Shown here in pieces: positions 18,919 through 30,741 of a stretch of 64,000 nucleotides of DNA (within the stretch, counting starts at the first letter, position 1; each line of letters begins with the position of its first letter). This stretch comes from an uncultured Oxalobacter sp. (lineage in GTDB: Bacteria > Pseudomonadota > Gammaproteobacteria > Burkholderiales > Burkholderiaceae_D), in assembly GCA_934277985.1 (NCBI GenBank), contig CAKQWF010000004.1, positions 1-64,000 on the forward strand. The letters run 5' to 3'. The notes under the pieces were generated by a model, which worked only from the letters and a program-made list of their open reading frames with translations, had not been told where the DNA came from and searched no databases. Both the position numbers and the translations under genes were made by a program.

Positions 18919-19962
18919 ATGTCACTCGAACCGCGCGCGCAAACCTTGCTCAAGACACTGGTCGAACGCTATATCGCCGAAGGCCAGCCTGTCGGCTCGC
19001 GTGTCTTGTCCAAACTGTCCAAACTGGATCTGTCTCCGGCCACCATCCGCAACATCATGGCCGATCTGGAAGAAATGGGCTTTGTCGCCAGTCCGCACAC
19101 ATCGGCTGGCCGGATACCGACGCCGAAGGGTTTCCGCGTTTTTGTCGATACCCTTCTGACCGTACAACCGGTCAGCGAAAACTCCATCGGATCCAGTCTG
19201 CAACTGACCACCCGTATCGGGCAACCGCAAAAAATCATCGCCAATGCGGCACAAATGCTGTCTTCCCTGACACAATTCGCCGGTGTCGTACTAGCGCCAC
19301 AACATGAATCCGCCTTTTCTCAAATCGAATTTTTGCGCCTGTCCGAAAAACGGATACTGCTCGTTATCGTCACACCGAACGGCGATGTACAAAACCGGCT
19401 GCTGCTGACCGAATCGGACTACACCCCATCGCAACTCAATGAAGCTGCCAATTACATCAACCGTCATTACAGTGGCCTGAGCTTCAACGAAATCCGCCTT
19501 CGACTGCGCAATGAACTGAAAGAAATCCATGGCGACCTCACCAAGCTGATGCAAACCGCCATCGAAGCAGGCAACGAAACCATCGCCGACAATACCGAAG
19601 ACGTCGTGATCGCCGGAGAAAACAATCTGCTCAACGTCCACGACTTCACCTACGATCTCAATTCACTGCGCAAACTGTTCGCCATGTTCGAACAGAAAAC
19701 CCAGTTGATGCAACTGCTTGACATATCGAGCAAGGCCAGCGGCATCCAGATCTATATCGGCGGTGACTCACAGCTGGTGCCCATGGATGACATGAGCGTC
19801 GTGACCGCCCCCTATCAGGTCAACGGAAAAATCGTCGGTACCCTGGGCGTCATCGGCCCGACACGCATGGCCTACCAGAAAATCATCCCGATCGTGGACA
19901 TCACAGCGCGTCTGCTGTCGAACGCGCTGAGCCACTCCAGCTCCATCAGCGATACTGATTGA
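18919..19962 (+). CDS. hrcA: Heat-inducible transcription repressor HrcA
   Basis: The repressor binds CIRCE elements and is released when unfolded protein titrates GroE. The winged-helix N-terminus includes [17 protein letters not shown] and the [16 protein letters not shown] signature, followed by the GAF-like dimerisation domain. ATG 18919 (347 residues) is preferred to the in-frame TTG two codons earlier. The 3' end overlaps the convergent pyrF gene by 17 bases. The only CIRCE in the window lies on the rpoH promoter. Confidence 0.97.
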   Translation: MSLEPRAQTLLKTLVERYIAEGQPVGSRVLSKLSKLDLSPATIRNIMADLEEMGFVASPHTSAGRIPTPKGFRVFVDTLLTVQPVSENSIGSSLQLTTRIGQPQKIIANAAQMLSSLTQFAGVVLAPQHESAFSQIEFLRLSEKRILLVIVTPNGDVQNRLLLTESDYTPSQLNEAANYINRHYSGLSFNEIRLRLRNELKEIHGDLTKLMQTAIEAGNETIADNTEDVVIAGENNLLNVHDFTYDLNSLRKLFAMFEQKTQLMQLLDISSKASGIQIYIGGDSQLVPMDDMSVVTAPYQVNGKIVGTLGVIGPTRMAYQKIIPIVDITARLLSNALSHSSSISDTD

Positions 19963-20776
19963 TTTCGTCACGTGTCCGGATCGCGGCACGTCTGGAAATC
20001 GCGGCATAATTTTCGTTTTCGCCGATACCTGCATAAAGAATGGCGCGCGATGAATTGATCATCATGCCGCGCCCGTCCGCCGTTTTTCCTGCGGCGACCG
20101 TCGCTTCCACATTGCCGCCCTGCGCGCCGATTCCCGGAATCAGCAACGGCATATCCCCCACAATACCGCGAACCTCTGCGATCTCATGCGGAAAAGTCGC
20201 GCCGACGACCATGGCGCACTGTCCGTGCACATTCCACTTTTCGGCTACCAGGCGGGCGACATGCTGATACAACGGCACAGTCCGACCTGACACATTGACT
20301 TCAAGAAACTGAAGATCCGAACCACCCGGATTGGACGTACGTGCCAGAATAATCGCACCCCGGTCACGATACTCAAGATAGGGTTCGACAGAATCGAATC
20401 CCATATAAGGACTCAAAGTCACGGCATCGGCGTTATAGCGTTCAAACGCCTCGCGCGCATACTGCTGCGCCGTCGCACCGATATCGCCACGTTTGGCATC
20501 CAGAATCAGCGGGATATCCGGATATTGCTGCCGGATATACGCACAGATGGCTTCCAGCTGATCTTCTGCGCGGGCCGCATGGAAATAGGCGATCTGCGGT
20601 TTGAATGCACATACCAGATCGGCGGTCGCATCCACGATTCCCTTGCAAAAAGTATAAATCGCATCCGGTTTCCCACGGAGATATTCCGGAAAACGCTTGA
20701 TATCCGGATCCAGTCCGACACACAAAAGTGAATGGTTCTTTTCCCAAGCAGCCGATAATTTCCCGATAAATGTCAC
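19946..20776 (-). CDS. pyrF: Orotidine 5'-phosphate decarboxylase (type 2)
   Basis: This enzyme decarboxylates OMP to UMP, the last step of pyrimidine synthesis. The catalytic motif [12 protein letters not shown] is intact, along with GLDPD near the start and the C-terminal phosphate loop ([12 protein letters not shown]). It belongs to the long subfamily 2. I start at GTG 20776 (276 residues) because GGAG lies eight bases upstream; a TTG at 20794 is also in frame. Its last 17 bases overlap the end of hrcA on the other strand. Confidence 0.94.
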   Translation of the reverse strand: MTFIGKLSAAWEKNHSLLCVGLDPDIKRFPEYLRGKPDAIYTFCKGIVDATADLVCAFKPQIAYFHAARAEDQLEAICAYIRQQYPDIPLILDAKRGDIGATAQQYAREAFERYNADAVTLSPYMGFDSVEPYLEYRDRGAIILARTSNPGGSDLQFLEVNVSGRTVPLYQHVARLVAEKWNVHGQCAMVVGATFPHEIAEVRGIVGDMPLLIPGIGAQGGNVEATVAAGKTADGRGMMINSSRAILYAGIGENENYAAISRRAAIRTRDEINQYR

Positions 20777-20933
20777 TGTCAAATCTCCGTCCAAAAATAG
20801 CGTTGCCGAAACCGGTCATATTATCACCCAGCAACAACCCGCTTATCCAGCGAAGAATGAAAACGGCACCGATTTCTTCCAGCCTGCCCCCTTCATGACC
20901 GCCTGTTACATCAAACAGGCAAGACAAAACGAC

Positions 20934-20959
20934 AAAAAGGCAGCTTGCGCTGCCTTTTT
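20934..20959. terminator. Terminator after hppA
   Basis: AAAAAGGCAG, CTTGCG, CTGCCTTTTT form a short perfect hairpin with a T-run on both strands, 18 bases after the hppA stop. It separates hppA from pyrF. Confidence 0.92.
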
Positions 20960-20976
20960 ACGGGCCTGTCGTGGCG

Positions 20977-23151
20977 TCATTTCACCTTGTCAGTCTGTTT
21001 GCCGACTGCGCTGCAATCGTTTTCTATGATGATCACGGTCGGTGGTCCGTCCATACGTGAGACACCCGGCGCACTGACAGACACCGGTTTTTCGACAGGC
21101 GCCACATAACCTGCCGTTATCGGCAATAACGGTACCACGAGCAACGCCACGATATTGATGATCTTGATCAGCGGATTGACCGCAGGTCCCGCCGTATCCT
21201 TGTAAGGATCGCCCACCGTATCACCGGTAACCGCCGCCTTGTGCGCATCGGACCCCTTGCCTCCGAAATGTCCGTCTTCGATATATTTTTTGGCATTGTC
21301 CCATGCTCCACCGCCGGTCGTCATGGAAATGGCGACGAACAATCCCGTCACGATCGTTCCCATCAGCACACCGCCGAGTGCGGCCGGGCCGATGAGCAAA
21401 CCGACCAGAACCGGAACGATCACCGGCAACAATGAAGGCACAATCATTTCACGGATCGCAGCTGAGGTCAGCATATCGACCGCCTTGTCATACTGCGGTT
21501 TTGCCGTACCTTCCATAATGCCGGCGATCTCCCTGAATTGCCGCCTGACTTCCAGCACAACCGAACCGGCAGCGCGACCGACCGCTTCCATGGCCATCGC
21601 GCTGAACAGATACGGAATCAGACCGCCGATAATCAGACCGATAATCACGCGTGGATTCGACAAATCGAATGCCGTCGACAAACCGATCGAATCCAGTGCA
21701 TGGGTATAGTCCGCGAACAGCACCAGCGCAGCCAGCCCTGCCGAACCGATCGCATACCCCTTCGTCACAGCCTTTGTCGTATTGCCCACTGCATCCAGCG
21801 GATCGGTGATGGCACGAACCGATTCAGGCATTCCGGCCATTTCCGCAATACCACCCGCATTGTCCGTAATCGGGCCATAGGCATCCAGTGCGACCACGAT
21901 ACCCGCCATGGACAACATGGAAGTCGCGGCCACCGCGACTCCATACAAACCGCCACAGAACTGGTATGTCACATAAATGGCGACACAAACGGCAAGAACC
22001 GGATAGGCCGTCGATTTCATCGACACACCCAGACCGGCGATAATATTCGTCCCGTGTCCTGTCGTCGATGCTTCGGCAATATGCCTGACCGGCTTGAAAT
22101 CCGTCCCGGTATAGTATTCCGTGATATACACCATCAGTCCGGTCAGCACGATACCGGTCACCGTCGCGCCGATCATCTGGTAGCGCATTTCCTCCGGCAT
22201 GATCCAGCAAGTGACCCCGATGAATCCGATCAGGGAAAGAATGGCCGACCACCACAATCCCTTGTACAGTGCCGACATCACTTTCTTGTTCGGATCGGCC
22301 TTGACCATCTGGCAACCGATAATGGAACCGATGATCGAAACACCACCGAGCAAAAGCGGATAAATCACCGCCTCTGTCGTTGCATGCGTCACCAGCAGGG
22401 CTCCCAGCAACATCGTGGCGATCAGCGTCACGACATACGTTTCGAAAAGGTCGGCCGCCATACCGGCGCAGTCTCCCACATTGTCACCGACATTATCGGC
22501 GATCACCGCAGGATTGCGAGGATCGTCTTCCGGAATACCCGCTTCGACCTTGCCGACCAGATCGGCGCCGACATCGGCTCCCTTCGTGAAAATACCGCCG
22601 CCCAGACGTGCGAAAATCGAGATCAGCGAAGCGCCGAAAGCCAGCCCCACCAGCGGTTTGATCAGATCATGTTGCGAAAGTGTGTCAGCCGATGGCAAAT
22701 AAGTCAGGACCAGATAAAAAACCGCGACGCCCAAAAGTCCGAGGCCTGCCACCAGCATCCCGGTAATGGCGCCCCCTCGGAAAGCGACATTCAATGCACT
22801 CTGCATACCGTTTACCGCAGCCTGCGCCGTCCTCACATTGGCACGGACGGAAACATTCATCCCGATAAAACCGCAAGCACCCGACAATACCGCACCGATC
22901 AGGAATCCGATCGCGGTCGCGAAACCGAGACCGGGCAAAAGGGCGATCACGATAAACAAAACAAGCCCGACAATACCGATCGTCCGATATTGCCGGGCCA
23001 GATATGCTGCTGCGCCCTGTTGAATGGCGTGGGCAATCTCCTGCATCCGTTCATTGCCGGCATCCTTTGACAGAATCCAGCTTCGTGTAACCAGGCCGTA
23101 TATAACCGCCAATACACCACATGCAACCGCAAACCACAAACCTGCCGTCAT
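20977..23151 (-). CDS. hppA: Membrane-bound proton-pumping inorganic pyrophosphatase
   Basis: A 724-residue protein with some 16 membrane segments that couples PPi hydrolysis to proton export. The catalytic loop reads [13 protein letters not shown], followed by [21 protein letters not shown]. Residue 460 is lysine and 463 threonine ([10 protein letters not shown]), the pattern of K+-independent, proton-pumping enzymes. The C-terminus carries about 30 extra polar residues ending [18 protein letters not shown] precedes the ATG. It is a single-gene unit with its own terminator, followed upstream by adk. Confidence 0.97.
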   Translation of the reverse strand: MTAGLWFAVACGVLAVIYGLVTRSWILSKDAGNERMQEIAHAIQQGAAAYLARQYRTIGIVGLVLFIVIALLPGLGFATAIGFLIGAVLSGACGFIGMNVSVRANVRTAQAAVNGMQSALNVAFRGGAITGMLVAGLGLLGVAVFYLVLTYLPSADTLSQHDLIKPLVGLAFGASLISIFARLGGGIFTKGADVGADLVGKVEAGIPEDDPRNPAVIADNVGDNVGDCAGMAADLFETYVVTLIATMLLGALLVTHATTEAVIYPLLLGGVSIIGSIIGCQMVKADPNKKVMSALYKGLWWSAILSLIGFIGVTCWIMPEEMRYQMIGATVTGIVLTGLMVYITEYYTGTDFKPVRHIAEASTTGHGTNIIAGLGVSMKSTAYPVLAVCVAIYVTYQFCGGLYGVAVAATSMLSMAGIVVALDAYGPITDNAGGIAEMAGMPESVRAITDPLDAVGNTTKAVTKGYAIGSAGLAALVLFADYTHALDSIGLSTAFDLSNPRVIIGLIIGGLIPYLFSAMAMEAVGRAAGSVVLEVRRQFREIAGIMEGTAKPQYDKAVDMLTSAAIREMIVPSLLPVIVPVLVGLLIGPAALGGVLMGTIVTGLFVAISMTTGGGAWDNAKKYIEDGHFGGKGSDAHKAAVTGDTVGDPYKDTAGPAVNPLIKIINIVALLVVPLLPITAGYVAPVEKPVSVSAPGVSRMDGPPTVIIIENDCSAVGKQTDKVK

Positions 23152-23218
23152 TTTGCCTCCTTCTGAAAAAGGGGTTTACTTCAGTTCGACAAGCGCGTCG
23201 ATGCCCACCCAGCCTGTT

Positions 23219-23977
<759 letters not shown>

Positions 23978-24009
23978 TTACATTGGAATGCCGACAATTT
24001 CGATAATTG

Positions 24010-24777
24010 TCATGTCCTATCGCGCAAATCGAAAACACGCCGAACCCGCTCCAGATCCTCGATCGTATCCACACCGGCTTCCGGAATTTTTTCCGTGACA
24101 TGCACCGCTATGGCATAGCCATGCCATAGCACACGCAACTGTTCCAGCGATTCGGTCTGTTCAATCGGCGAAACCGGCAACGACGAATACATCCTCAAAA
24201 ACTCATTGCGGAATGCATAAATTCCGATATGCCGTAACGCATCAAACGGTTGAGGAAAACGCTTTTCCGTCTTCGCATAACCATCCCGATACCAAGGAAT
24301 CGGAGCACGCGAGAAATAAAGCGCCTTGCCGAAACGATCCAGCACAACCTTGACATAATTGGGATTGAAAATATCTTCCGGCTGCTCCATCCTGTGCGCA
24401 GCCGTCGCCATCGGTACCGTATCGGAGACCCGTTCCGCTGTCGCCGCGATCAGTTCCGGATCAATCAACGGCTCATCGCCCTGAACATTGACTACCGTGG
24501 CAGACAACGGCCAATCCATCTTCAAGGAAACTTCCGCGATCCTGTCCGTTCCTGACTGATGATCCTTTCTGGTCAACACCGCACGAATGCCGAAACCGGC
24601 ACAGGCATCGACAATGGACTGGTCATCTGTCGCGACAATACTGTCGAGCGCACCGGACAACCGTGCCTGCTCCGCCACCCTGACAACCATCGGTTTGCCA
24701 CCGATATCGGCCAGCGGCTTGTTAGGCAATCTGGTCGAAGCCAGTCTCGCTGGAATCACCACATAAAAAGACTTCAT
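24010..24777 (-). CDS. kdsB: 3-deoxy-manno-octulosonate cytidylyltransferase
   Basis: KdsB activates Kdo as CMP-Kdo for the lipopolysaccharide inner core. The 255-residue product has the nucleotide-binding start [17 protein letters not shown] and [10 protein letters not shown]. Its ATG overlaps the trm112 stop by four bases, so it is coupled to lpxK and trm112, all part of lipid A/Kdo synthesis or its usual neighbourhood. Confidence 0.97.
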   Translation of the reverse strand: MKSFYVVIPARLASTRLPNKPLADIGGKPMVVRVAEQARLSGALDSIVATDDQSIVDACAGFGIRAVLTRKDHQSGTDRIAEVSLKMDWPLSATVVNVQGDEPLIDPELIAATAERVSDTVPMATAAHRMEQPEDIFNPNYVKVVLDRFGKALYFSRAPIPWYRDGYAKTEKRFPQPFDALRHIGIYAFRNEFLRMYSSLPVSPIEQTESLEQLRVLWHGYAIAVHVTEKIPEAGVDTIEDLERVRRVFDLRDRT

Positions 24778-24980
24778 TTTTCATCCCCCGTCATTACCGG
24801 TTCTGCTTCAGGATACTGTTCGATGGCTCTGGCCTGATCGACCCACATGATAGGAATACCATCCCGTATCGGATACGCCAGCCGGTCAGCACGGCATATC
24901 AGTTCCTGTTTTTCCTTGTCGAATTTCAGCGGTCCCTTGCACAATGGACACACCAGTATTTCAAGCAATTTGGCATCCAC
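24774..24980 (-). CDS. Trm112-family zinc-ribbon protein
   Basis: A small protein of 68 residues starting at GTG 24980 with GGAG seven bases upstream. [14 protein letters not shown] carries a CPxC knuckle and [17 protein letters not shown] the second half; Trm112/YcaR proteins are known as methyltransferase partners. It sits between lpxK and kdsB as ycaR does in E. coli. Its first 19-20 bases overlap the end of lpxK. Confidence 0.9.
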   Translation of the reverse strand: MDAKLLEILVCPLCKGPLKFDKEKQELICRADRLAYPIRDGIPIMWVDQARAIEQYPEAEPVMTGDEK

Positions 24981-26022
24981 GACATTTCTCCACAATACGG
25001 CGTTCCGGTTCATTATCATCGAACTCCGCCCTGACCGGAACCACCCACAACCGTCCGTCATCCTTCAGTCCGGCAATCTGCGCACACTTCACCGCATCTT
25101 TTTCGGTAATCAGAATCCTGTCGGCCCGTACCTGCGCAAACGGATTGAACGAAAAATCGAAATGATCAGGCAATGGCATCTCTGAAAACGACAACCCCGC
25201 CTGACGCAATGTATTGAAAAAACGCGCCGGATTGCCGATACCTGCAGCGGCGACGATCTCGCCCTGCATATCCGCCAGACGCATACAGCGATTGCGATCG
25301 ACCAGCTGTTCGACGCGATCGTTCTTCAGTTGCATCCTGTACAGTTCGGGCGTATAAATCGGATTGCCCGGAGACGGATAATTTCTGCCGTTGATGATTG
25401 TGAAATCCCCTTTTCTGGACAACGGCTCCCGCAGGGGACCTGCCGGCAACATCCACTGGTTGCCACCGCCACGACTGTCGAAAAGCATGATCTCGACATC
25501 GCGTTTCAGGGCATAATGTTGCATCCCGTCGTCAGACACGATGATATCGACTTCCGGATGCAGGGAAAGCAGGTGCCGCCCTGCTTCTGCGCGATTGCGG
25601 CATACCACCAGTGGGCATCCTGTTTTCTGTACGATCAGCAACGGTTCATCACCTGCTTCTGACGGCCTTGATGAATGCAATACCTCACGAGGTAAATTCC
25701 CCGACGCACCATACCCACGTGAAATGACTCCGGGATGGAACCCGGCCCTTTTCAGGACATCCACCAGCCAGATCACTACCGGTGTCTTGCCTGTACCGCC
25801 AACGAAAATATTGCCGACCACAACAACCGGTACCGGCAATCTCACCGACTTGAACCAGCCCTTGCGATAACCGAAACGACGCACGGCAACGACGAGACGA
25901 AACAAAAGCGACAACGGCCACAGCAGTCTGGCAACCAGCCCGCGCCGCATCCAGACGCTCATCCAGTAATTCGCATGACTGACTTCGACTGTTTTCAAGG
26001 ATACCTTTCCTTCGGTGGACAC
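24961..26022 (-). CDS. lpxK: Tetraacyldisaccharide 4'-kinase LpxK
   Basis: LpxK phosphorylates the 4' position of the lipid A disaccharide at the inner membrane. [16 protein letters not shown] carries its Walker A loop, preceded by an amphipathic/hydrophobic N-terminal helix (about residues 30-48). The start is uncertain: GTG 26022 (353 residues) begins one base after the exbD stop, while TTG 25998 has a closer AAGG site. The 3' end overlaps trm112. Confidence 0.95.
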   Translation of the reverse strand: MSTEGKVSLKTVEVSHANYWMSVWMRRGLVARLLWPLSLLFRLVVAVRRFGYRKGWFKSVRLPVPVVVVGNIFVGGTGKTPVVIWLVDVLKRAGFHPGVISRGYGASGNLPREVLHSSRPSEAGDEPLLIVQKTGCPLVVCRNRAEAGRHLLSLHPEVDIIVSDDGMQHYALKRDVEIMLFDSRGGGNQWMLPAGPLREPLSRKGDFTIINGRNYPSPGNPIYTPELYRMQLKNDRVEQLVDRNRCMRLADMQGEIVAAAGIGNPARFFNTLRQAGLSFSEMPLPDHFDFSFNPFAQVRADRILITEKDAVKCAQIAGLKDDGRLWVVPVRAEFDDNEPERRIVEKCRGCQIA

Positions 26023-26023
26023 C

Positions 26024-26449
26024 TCATTGCGGTTTGACCGTCGCGAACGTCAACCGTTCCAGACCCGCCAGTCTGGCCGCTTCCAGCACATTGACGATAT
26101 GCTGGTGACGTGCCGCACCATCGGCGGAAATCACGACCACCGGTCCCTTGCCGTTTTCATCGAAACTGGCACGCTTGCGCATTTCCGAGGCGAGTTGCGA
26201 TGCGTTTTCATACCGGATCGTTTCCTGACCAATCGCAATACGCCCGGAAGCATCCACCGTCACCGTCAATTCATCCGGCCGATCCGGAACATTTTCGGCC
26301 GTCGCAGTCGGCAGCGTCACCTGCAACTCGGAATATTTGCTGTATGTGGTCGTCACCATCAGGAAAATCAGGATCACCAGCAGCACATCGATGAACGGAA
26401 TCAGGTTGATCTCCGGTTCCTCATGCGCCTTTCCTTTCCGGAAATTCAT
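26024..26449 (-). CDS. exbD: ExbD/TolR-family biopolymer transport protein
   Basis: A 141-residue protein with a short cytoplasmic tail, one membrane helix (about 16-36) that carries the family's conserved aspartate (Asp21 in LIPFIDVLLVILIFLM), and a periplasmic domain. It forms a proton-driven motor with the ExbB-like protein encoded 15 bases upstream. No TonB or Tol genes are adjacent; the pair with lpxK is a frequent proteobacterial arrangement and its energised partner is unknown. Confidence 0.92.
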   Translation of the reverse strand: MNFRKGKAHEEPEINLIPFIDVLLVILIFLMVTTTYSKYSELQVTLPTATAENVPDRPDELTVTVDASGRIAIGQETIRYENASQLASEMRKRASFDENGKGPVVVISADGAARHQHIVNVLEAARLAGLERLTFATVKPQ

Positions 26450-26464
26450 GATTTTCCTCCTCTG

Positions 26465-27073
26465 TCAGGAACGGCGTGCCGCACAAATGACATCGACCAG
26501 ACGGGATGACTGCCTTTCCATCTCGATCAGAAAACTGTCCACCAGCGCCCTGAAATGACGGTAAAAAACCAGCGTCGGCATCGCGATCAGCAAGCCGAAA
26601 CCGGTGTTGTACAAAGCGACGGAAATACCATGCGCCAGCTCCGCCGGATTCGACCCCACAGCGCTTTGCGAGCCGAAAATCTCGATCATCCCGACGACTG
26701 TTCCGAACAGTCCCATCAGCGGCGCCAGCGTCGCAATCGTCCCGATCGTCGTCAGAAAACGTTCCATCTGCAACGCTGCCGTACGGCCGGCGTCTTCCAT
26801 CGCCTCGCGCATATCGTCACGCGAAACATCGGCATGTTGCAATCCCGTCGCGAGCACGATTCCCAGCGGAGAGCTTTTTTCAATACGAGAAATGGCCATA
26901 TTGTCGACACGGCCGTCACGATAATCGCGAATCACCTGATCGAGCAATCCGTCCGGCAAAATCCTCTTGCGTCTCAAATACCAGAGCCGCTCGATAATCA
27001 GCGCCAGTGCGATAACCGATGCAATCAGCAACAGCCAGATCGGCCATCCGGCTGCCTGAATGATATAAAACAC
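26465..27073 (-). CDS. exbB: MotA/TolQ/ExbB-family proton channel protein
   Basis: A 202-residue protein with three membrane segments (about 10-30, 100-125, 145-170) and the family signature from LAPLMGLFGTVVGMI onward. It starts at GTG 27073 with GGGAGG five bases upstream; the ATG two bases earlier is out of frame. It is the first gene of the exbB-exbD-lpxK series. The hairpin at 27111-27138 separates it from argH. Confidence 0.92.
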   Translation of the reverse strand: MFYIIQAAGWPIWLLLIASVIALALIIERLWYLRRKRILPDGLLDQVIRDYRDGRVDNMAISRIEKSSPLGIVLATGLQHADVSRDDMREAMEDAGRTAALQMERFLTTIGTIATLAPLMGLFGTVVGMIEIFGSQSAVGSNPAELAHGISVALYNTGFGLLIAMPTLVFYRHFRALVDSFLIEMERQSSRLVDVICAARRS

Positions 27074-27110
27074 ATTGGCCTCCCAACGAATGCGTTTGCC
27101 TATTTTGCCC

Positions 27111-27138
27111 GGGCAGGTGCCGTAAACGGCACCTGCCC
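27111..27138. other. Perfect 12-bp inverted repeat between argH and exbB
   Basis: GGGCAGGTGCCG, TAAA, CGGCACCTGCCC: a fully paired GC-rich hairpin six bases after the argH stop. Neither strand has a T-run behind it, so it is not a classical intrinsic terminator. It could be an mRNA 3'-end stabiliser or a Rho-assisted terminator. Confidence 0.8.
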
Positions 27139-27144
27139 GCCCCC

Positions 27145-28542
27145 TTACAGGCCCAACCTGTCTTTCAGTGCGGCAATAGCCTTTTTCACCTGTGCCGGCG
27201 CGGTTCCACCGATATGATCCCGCGCACCGACAGAACCTTCCAGCGTCAGAATCTTCAGCACATCGGATTCAATCAGATCGGAAAACATGCGCATCTGTTC
27301 CAGTGTCAATTCACTCAGATCGCATCCCTTTTCGACACAGTAGCGCACGGCCCTGGCAACCGCTTCATGCGCATCGCGGAAAGGCAAGCCTTTTTTCACC
27401 AGATAATCGGCCAGATCCGTCGCCGTCGCATACCCCTGCAATGCAGCCTGACGCATCATTTCGTGCCGTACGGTAACGGCACCGATCATATCGGCGAAAA
27501 TACGCAAGGTATCGGTCACCGTATCCACCGTATCGAACAACGGCTCCTTGTCTTCCTGATTATCCTTGTTGTAAGCCAGCGGTTGTCCTTTCATCAGCGT
27601 CAGCAATCCGACAAGATGTCCGTTGACCCTGCCCGTCTTGCCCCTGGCCAGTTCCGGCACATCGGGATTTTTCTTTTGCGGCATGATCGAGGAACCGGTA
27701 CAGAAGCGATCCGCCAGATCGATGAATCCGACCCGCGGACTCATCCAGATAATCAGTTCTTCCGACAGACGCGAAATATGAGTCATGACCAGCGCGGAAG
27801 CGGCACAAAACTCGATCGCGAAATCACGGTCGGAAACCGCATCCAGCGAATTGCGACAAACATCCTCGAAACCAAGCGTCTTCGCAACCCGTTCGCGATC
27901 GATCGGAAACGTCGTACCAGCCAGCGCGGCAGCTCCCAGCGGCAGGCGGTTCACACGGTGTCTGCAATCGGAAAACCGTTCGATATCACGATAAAACATT
28001 TCCGCATAAGCCAGCAAATGATGGCCGAACGTCACCGGCTGCGCGACCTGCATATGCGTGAACCCCGGAAGGATCGTACTGTAATGGCGTTCAGCCAGAC
28101 CGATCAGTGCATGACACATCCGGCGCAACAGATGATCGATATCATCGATCGCCGCACGCAAATACAAACGGATATCCGTCGCTACCTGATCGTTTCTCGA
28201 ACGGCCGGTATGCAAACGCTTGCCTGCATCGCCAATCAGATCGGTCAGACGGCGTTCGATATTCATATGCACGTCTTCCAGACCGATCTGCCAGTCGAAA
28301 CGTCCAGACCTGACTTCCTCGCGTATCTGCGCCAGTCCACGCTGGATATCGGCATAATCCTGTTCGCTCAGTATCTTTTGCGCACACAACATCTCCGCAT
28401 GCGCCAGCGACCCCTGAATATCGAACTCAGCCAGTCGTTTGTCGAAAGTGACCGACGCCGTATAGCGTTGCACCAATTCATCAACCGGTTCCGAAAAACG
28501 GCCGGACCAGACATCACTTTTCATAGAAGATTGTTCGCTCAT
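27145..28542 (-). CDS. argH: Argininosuccinate lyase
   Basis: ArgH splits argininosuccinate to arginine and fumarate. The 465-residue product has HTGRSRNDQ, the catalytic region TTFPIDRE and the superfamily signature [15 protein letters not shown] 28542 is preceded by GGGA; the open frame continues 27 codons upstream without family features, and ATG 28524 lacks a ribosome-binding site. It is a single gene between ilvD and exbB. Confidence 0.97.
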   Translation of the reverse strand: MSEQSSMKSDVWSGRFSEPVDELVQRYTASVTFDKRLAEFDIQGSLAHAEMLCAQKILSEQDYADIQRGLAQIREEVRSGRFDWQIGLEDVHMNIERRLTDLIGDAGKRLHTGRSRNDQVATDIRLYLRAAIDDIDHLLRRMCHALIGLAERHYSTILPGFTHMQVAQPVTFGHHLLAYAEMFYRDIERFSDCRHRVNRLPLGAAALAGTTFPIDRERVAKTLGFEDVCRNSLDAVSDRDFAIEFCAASALVMTHISRLSEELIIWMSPRVGFIDLADRFCTGSSIMPQKKNPDVPELARGKTGRVNGHLVGLLTLMKGQPLAYNKDNQEDKEPLFDTVDTVTDTLRIFADMIGAVTVRHEMMRQAALQGYATATDLADYLVKKGLPFRDAHEAVARAVRYCVEKGCDLSELTLEQMRMFSDLIESDVLKILTLEGSVGARDHIGGTAPAQVKKAIAALKDRLGL

Positions 28543-28628
28543 AATAAAATCCCGTTGAATAGGCTGGATTATAGAACAAGCCGTATAAAACCACGACAAG
28601 ACACAGACACTTTCCGGCAGCACCTAAG

Positions 28629-28656
28629 AAAATCCCCGCACGAGGCGGGGATTTCC
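28629..28656 (-). terminator. Terminator after ilvD
   Basis: On the minus strand AAATCCCCGC pairs with GCGGGGATTT around a short loop, followed by TTCTT. It begins 19 bases after the ilvD stop. Confidence 0.88.
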
Positions 28657-28674
28657 ATAACCTGCTTACGACGC

Positions 28675-30525
28675 TTATCTGGAAATATCCCTGACAGCGC
28701 CACGATCTGCCGATGTCGCCATGGCGGCATACATCTGCAATGCCTTGGAAACCTGACGCTTGCGATTGAGCGGTTTCCATGCATTGGTGCCTTTGGCTTC
28801 CATTTTTTCACGACGTTTTTTCAGTTCGTCATCCGATACTTTCAGATGAATGCGACGTGCCGGAATATCGATTTCGATTTCGTCGCCTTCCTCGATCAGA
28901 CCGATGGCGCCGCCCGATGCCGCTTCCGGGGAAGCATGACCGATCACCAGACCGGAAGAACCGCCAGAAAAACGTCCGTCCGTAAACAATGCGCAGGATG
29001 TCCCCAAGCCTTTCGATTTGATATAGGACGTCGGATACAGCATTTCCTGCATGCCCGGACCGCCTTTCGGTCCTTCATAACGGACAATGATGACATCGCC
29101 AGGATGAATCCGGTCACCCAGAATCGCTTCGACCGTATCTTCCTGACTTTCGAAAATCCGCGCCTTGCCGGTAAATTGCATGATGCTGGCATCAACCCCA
29201 GCCGTCTTCACGATACAACCGTTTTCCGCAATATTGCCATGCAATACCGCCAGACCGCCATCCTGCGTATAGGCATGTGCCCTGTCACGGATACATCCCG
29301 ACACACGATCCAGATCCAGATCGGCATGACGGGCATTCTGCGAGAACGCTTCCTGTGTTCTGACGCCACCCGGAGCTGCCTTGTACAAGGTACGGACTGC
29401 TTCGTCCTGCGTCGTCATCACATCATATTTGCCGATCGCATCACCCAGCGTCGTACCATAAACCGTCCTCGTGGACAGATCGATCAGTCCGGCGCGGTTC
29501 AGTTCGGCCATGATCCCCAGAATCCCGCCTGCACGATGGACATCCTCGACATAGTAATCATGCGTGGCAGGAGACACTTTGCACAGGCATGGAACGCGAC
29601 GCGAAACCCTGTCGATATCGGCCATCACGAACGGGATTTCCCCTTCGTTGGCCGCTGCCAGCAAATGCAGCACCGTATTGGTCGAACCGCCCATGGCCAC
29701 ATCCAGCGCCATGGCGTTTTCCAGCGCAGACTTGGTCACGATACTTCTCGGCAATATGGAAGCATCGTCCTGCTCATAATACCGTTTGGTGATTTCCACA
29801 ATCTTGCGTGCCGCTTGCAGGAACAATTCCTTGCGATCGGCATGCGTCGCCAGAAGCGTACCGTTTCCGGGGAGCGCCATGCCCAGCGCTTCCATCAGGC
29901 AATTCATCGAATTGGCGGTGAACATGCCGGAACAGGAACCGCACGTCGGACAAGCAGACCGTTCGTAATCCATCACCACTTCGTCGCTGTTGTTCGGATT
30001 GCCCGCCTGGATCATTGCATCGATCAGATCAACCTTGAAGACCTTCTGACCTTGCGTAACCCCCATGAGCTTGCCGGCTTCCATGGGGCCACCGGAGACG
30101 AAAATCGTCGGAATGTTCAACCTCAACGATGCCATCAGCATTCCCGGAGTGATTTTGTCGCAATTGGAAATGCAGACCATGGCATCAGCACAATGTGCAT
30201 TCACCATATATTCGACCGAATCGGCGATCAATTCACGTGACGGCAACGAATACAACATCCCGCCATGCCCCATGGCGATACCGTCATCCACGGCGATGGT
30301 ATTGAATTCCTTGGCAATGCCGCCTGCCGCCTCGATCTCGCGGGCGACCAATTGTCCCAGATCCTTCAAATGCACGTGTCCGGGTACAAACTGGGTAAAC
30401 GAATTGACCACCGCAATGATCGGTTTGTCGAAATCGCCGTCTTTGACGCCTGTTGCACGCCACAGCGCACGTGCACCGGCCATATTCCTTCCGTGAGTCG
30501 AAGTCCAGGAACGATATTGAGGCAT
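28675..30525 (-). CDS. ilvD: Dihydroxy-acid dehydratase
   Basis: A 616-residue Fe-S enzyme of branched-chain amino acid synthesis. Cluster-ligand cysteines are in SNCDKITPG and [20 protein letters not shown] is the C-terminal signature. ATG 30525 is chosen because GGGAGA sits about eight bases upstream; the ATG at 30540 overlaps that site. It appears to be a single-gene unit, divergent from lgt over 216 bases. Confidence 0.97.
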   Translation of the reverse strand: MPQYRSWTSTHGRNMAGARALWRATGVKDGDFDKPIIAVVNSFTQFVPGHVHLKDLGQLVAREIEAAGGIAKEFNTIAVDDGIAMGHGGMLYSLPSRELIADSVEYMVNAHCADAMVCISNCDKITPGMLMASLRLNIPTIFVSGGPMEAGKLMGVTQGQKVFKVDLIDAMIQAGNPNNSDEVVMDYERSACPTCGSCSGMFTANSMNCLMEALGMALPGNGTLLATHADRKELFLQAARKIVEITKRYYEQDDASILPRSIVTKSALENAMALDVAMGGSTNTVLHLLAAANEGEIPFVMADIDRVSRRVPCLCKVSPATHDYYVEDVHRAGGILGIMAELNRAGLIDLSTRTVYGTTLGDAIGKYDVMTTQDEAVRTLYKAAPGGVRTQEAFSQNARHADLDLDRVSGCIRDRAHAYTQDGGLAVLHGNIAENGCIVKTAGVDASIMQFTGKARIFESQEDTVEAILGDRIHPGDVIIVRYEGPKGGPGMQEMLYPTSYIKSKGLGTSCALFTDGRFSGGSSGLVIGHASPEAASGGAIGLIEEGDEIEIDIPARRIHLKVSDDELKKRREKMEAKGTNAWKPLNRKRQVSKALQMYAAMATSADRGAVRDISR

Positions 30526-30741
30526 GTGAAAATCTCCCATTTATTTTGCGATAACGGAATATTTTGACACGAAATCGGAAAGTAAACACCAGAAAGTCTG
30601 CGCCTTTCTGCACATCCTCTCGGCATCCGGTAGTCAAAAAGACCGTTTTATTTGCGCACAGACCGCCAAAAAACCTTAACTTGTGCCAAAATTCAACCCT
30701 TGTAAAAAAGCTTGGATGTCAATCCGTCCAACCCAACGAAT

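Noticed and set aside
21538..23070. A 510-codon open frame opposite hppA
   Set aside because: It is antisense to an intact proton pyrophosphatase; the product is rich in His, Arg and Gln with no membrane or domain pattern.
27214..30240. A 1008-codon open frame on the plus strand opposite argH and ilvD
   Set aside because: It runs antisense to two clear enzymes, crosses their intergenic region including a terminator, and its translation (rich in Arg, His, Gln, Ile) has no domain pattern. Codon bias of the real genes explains the open frame.
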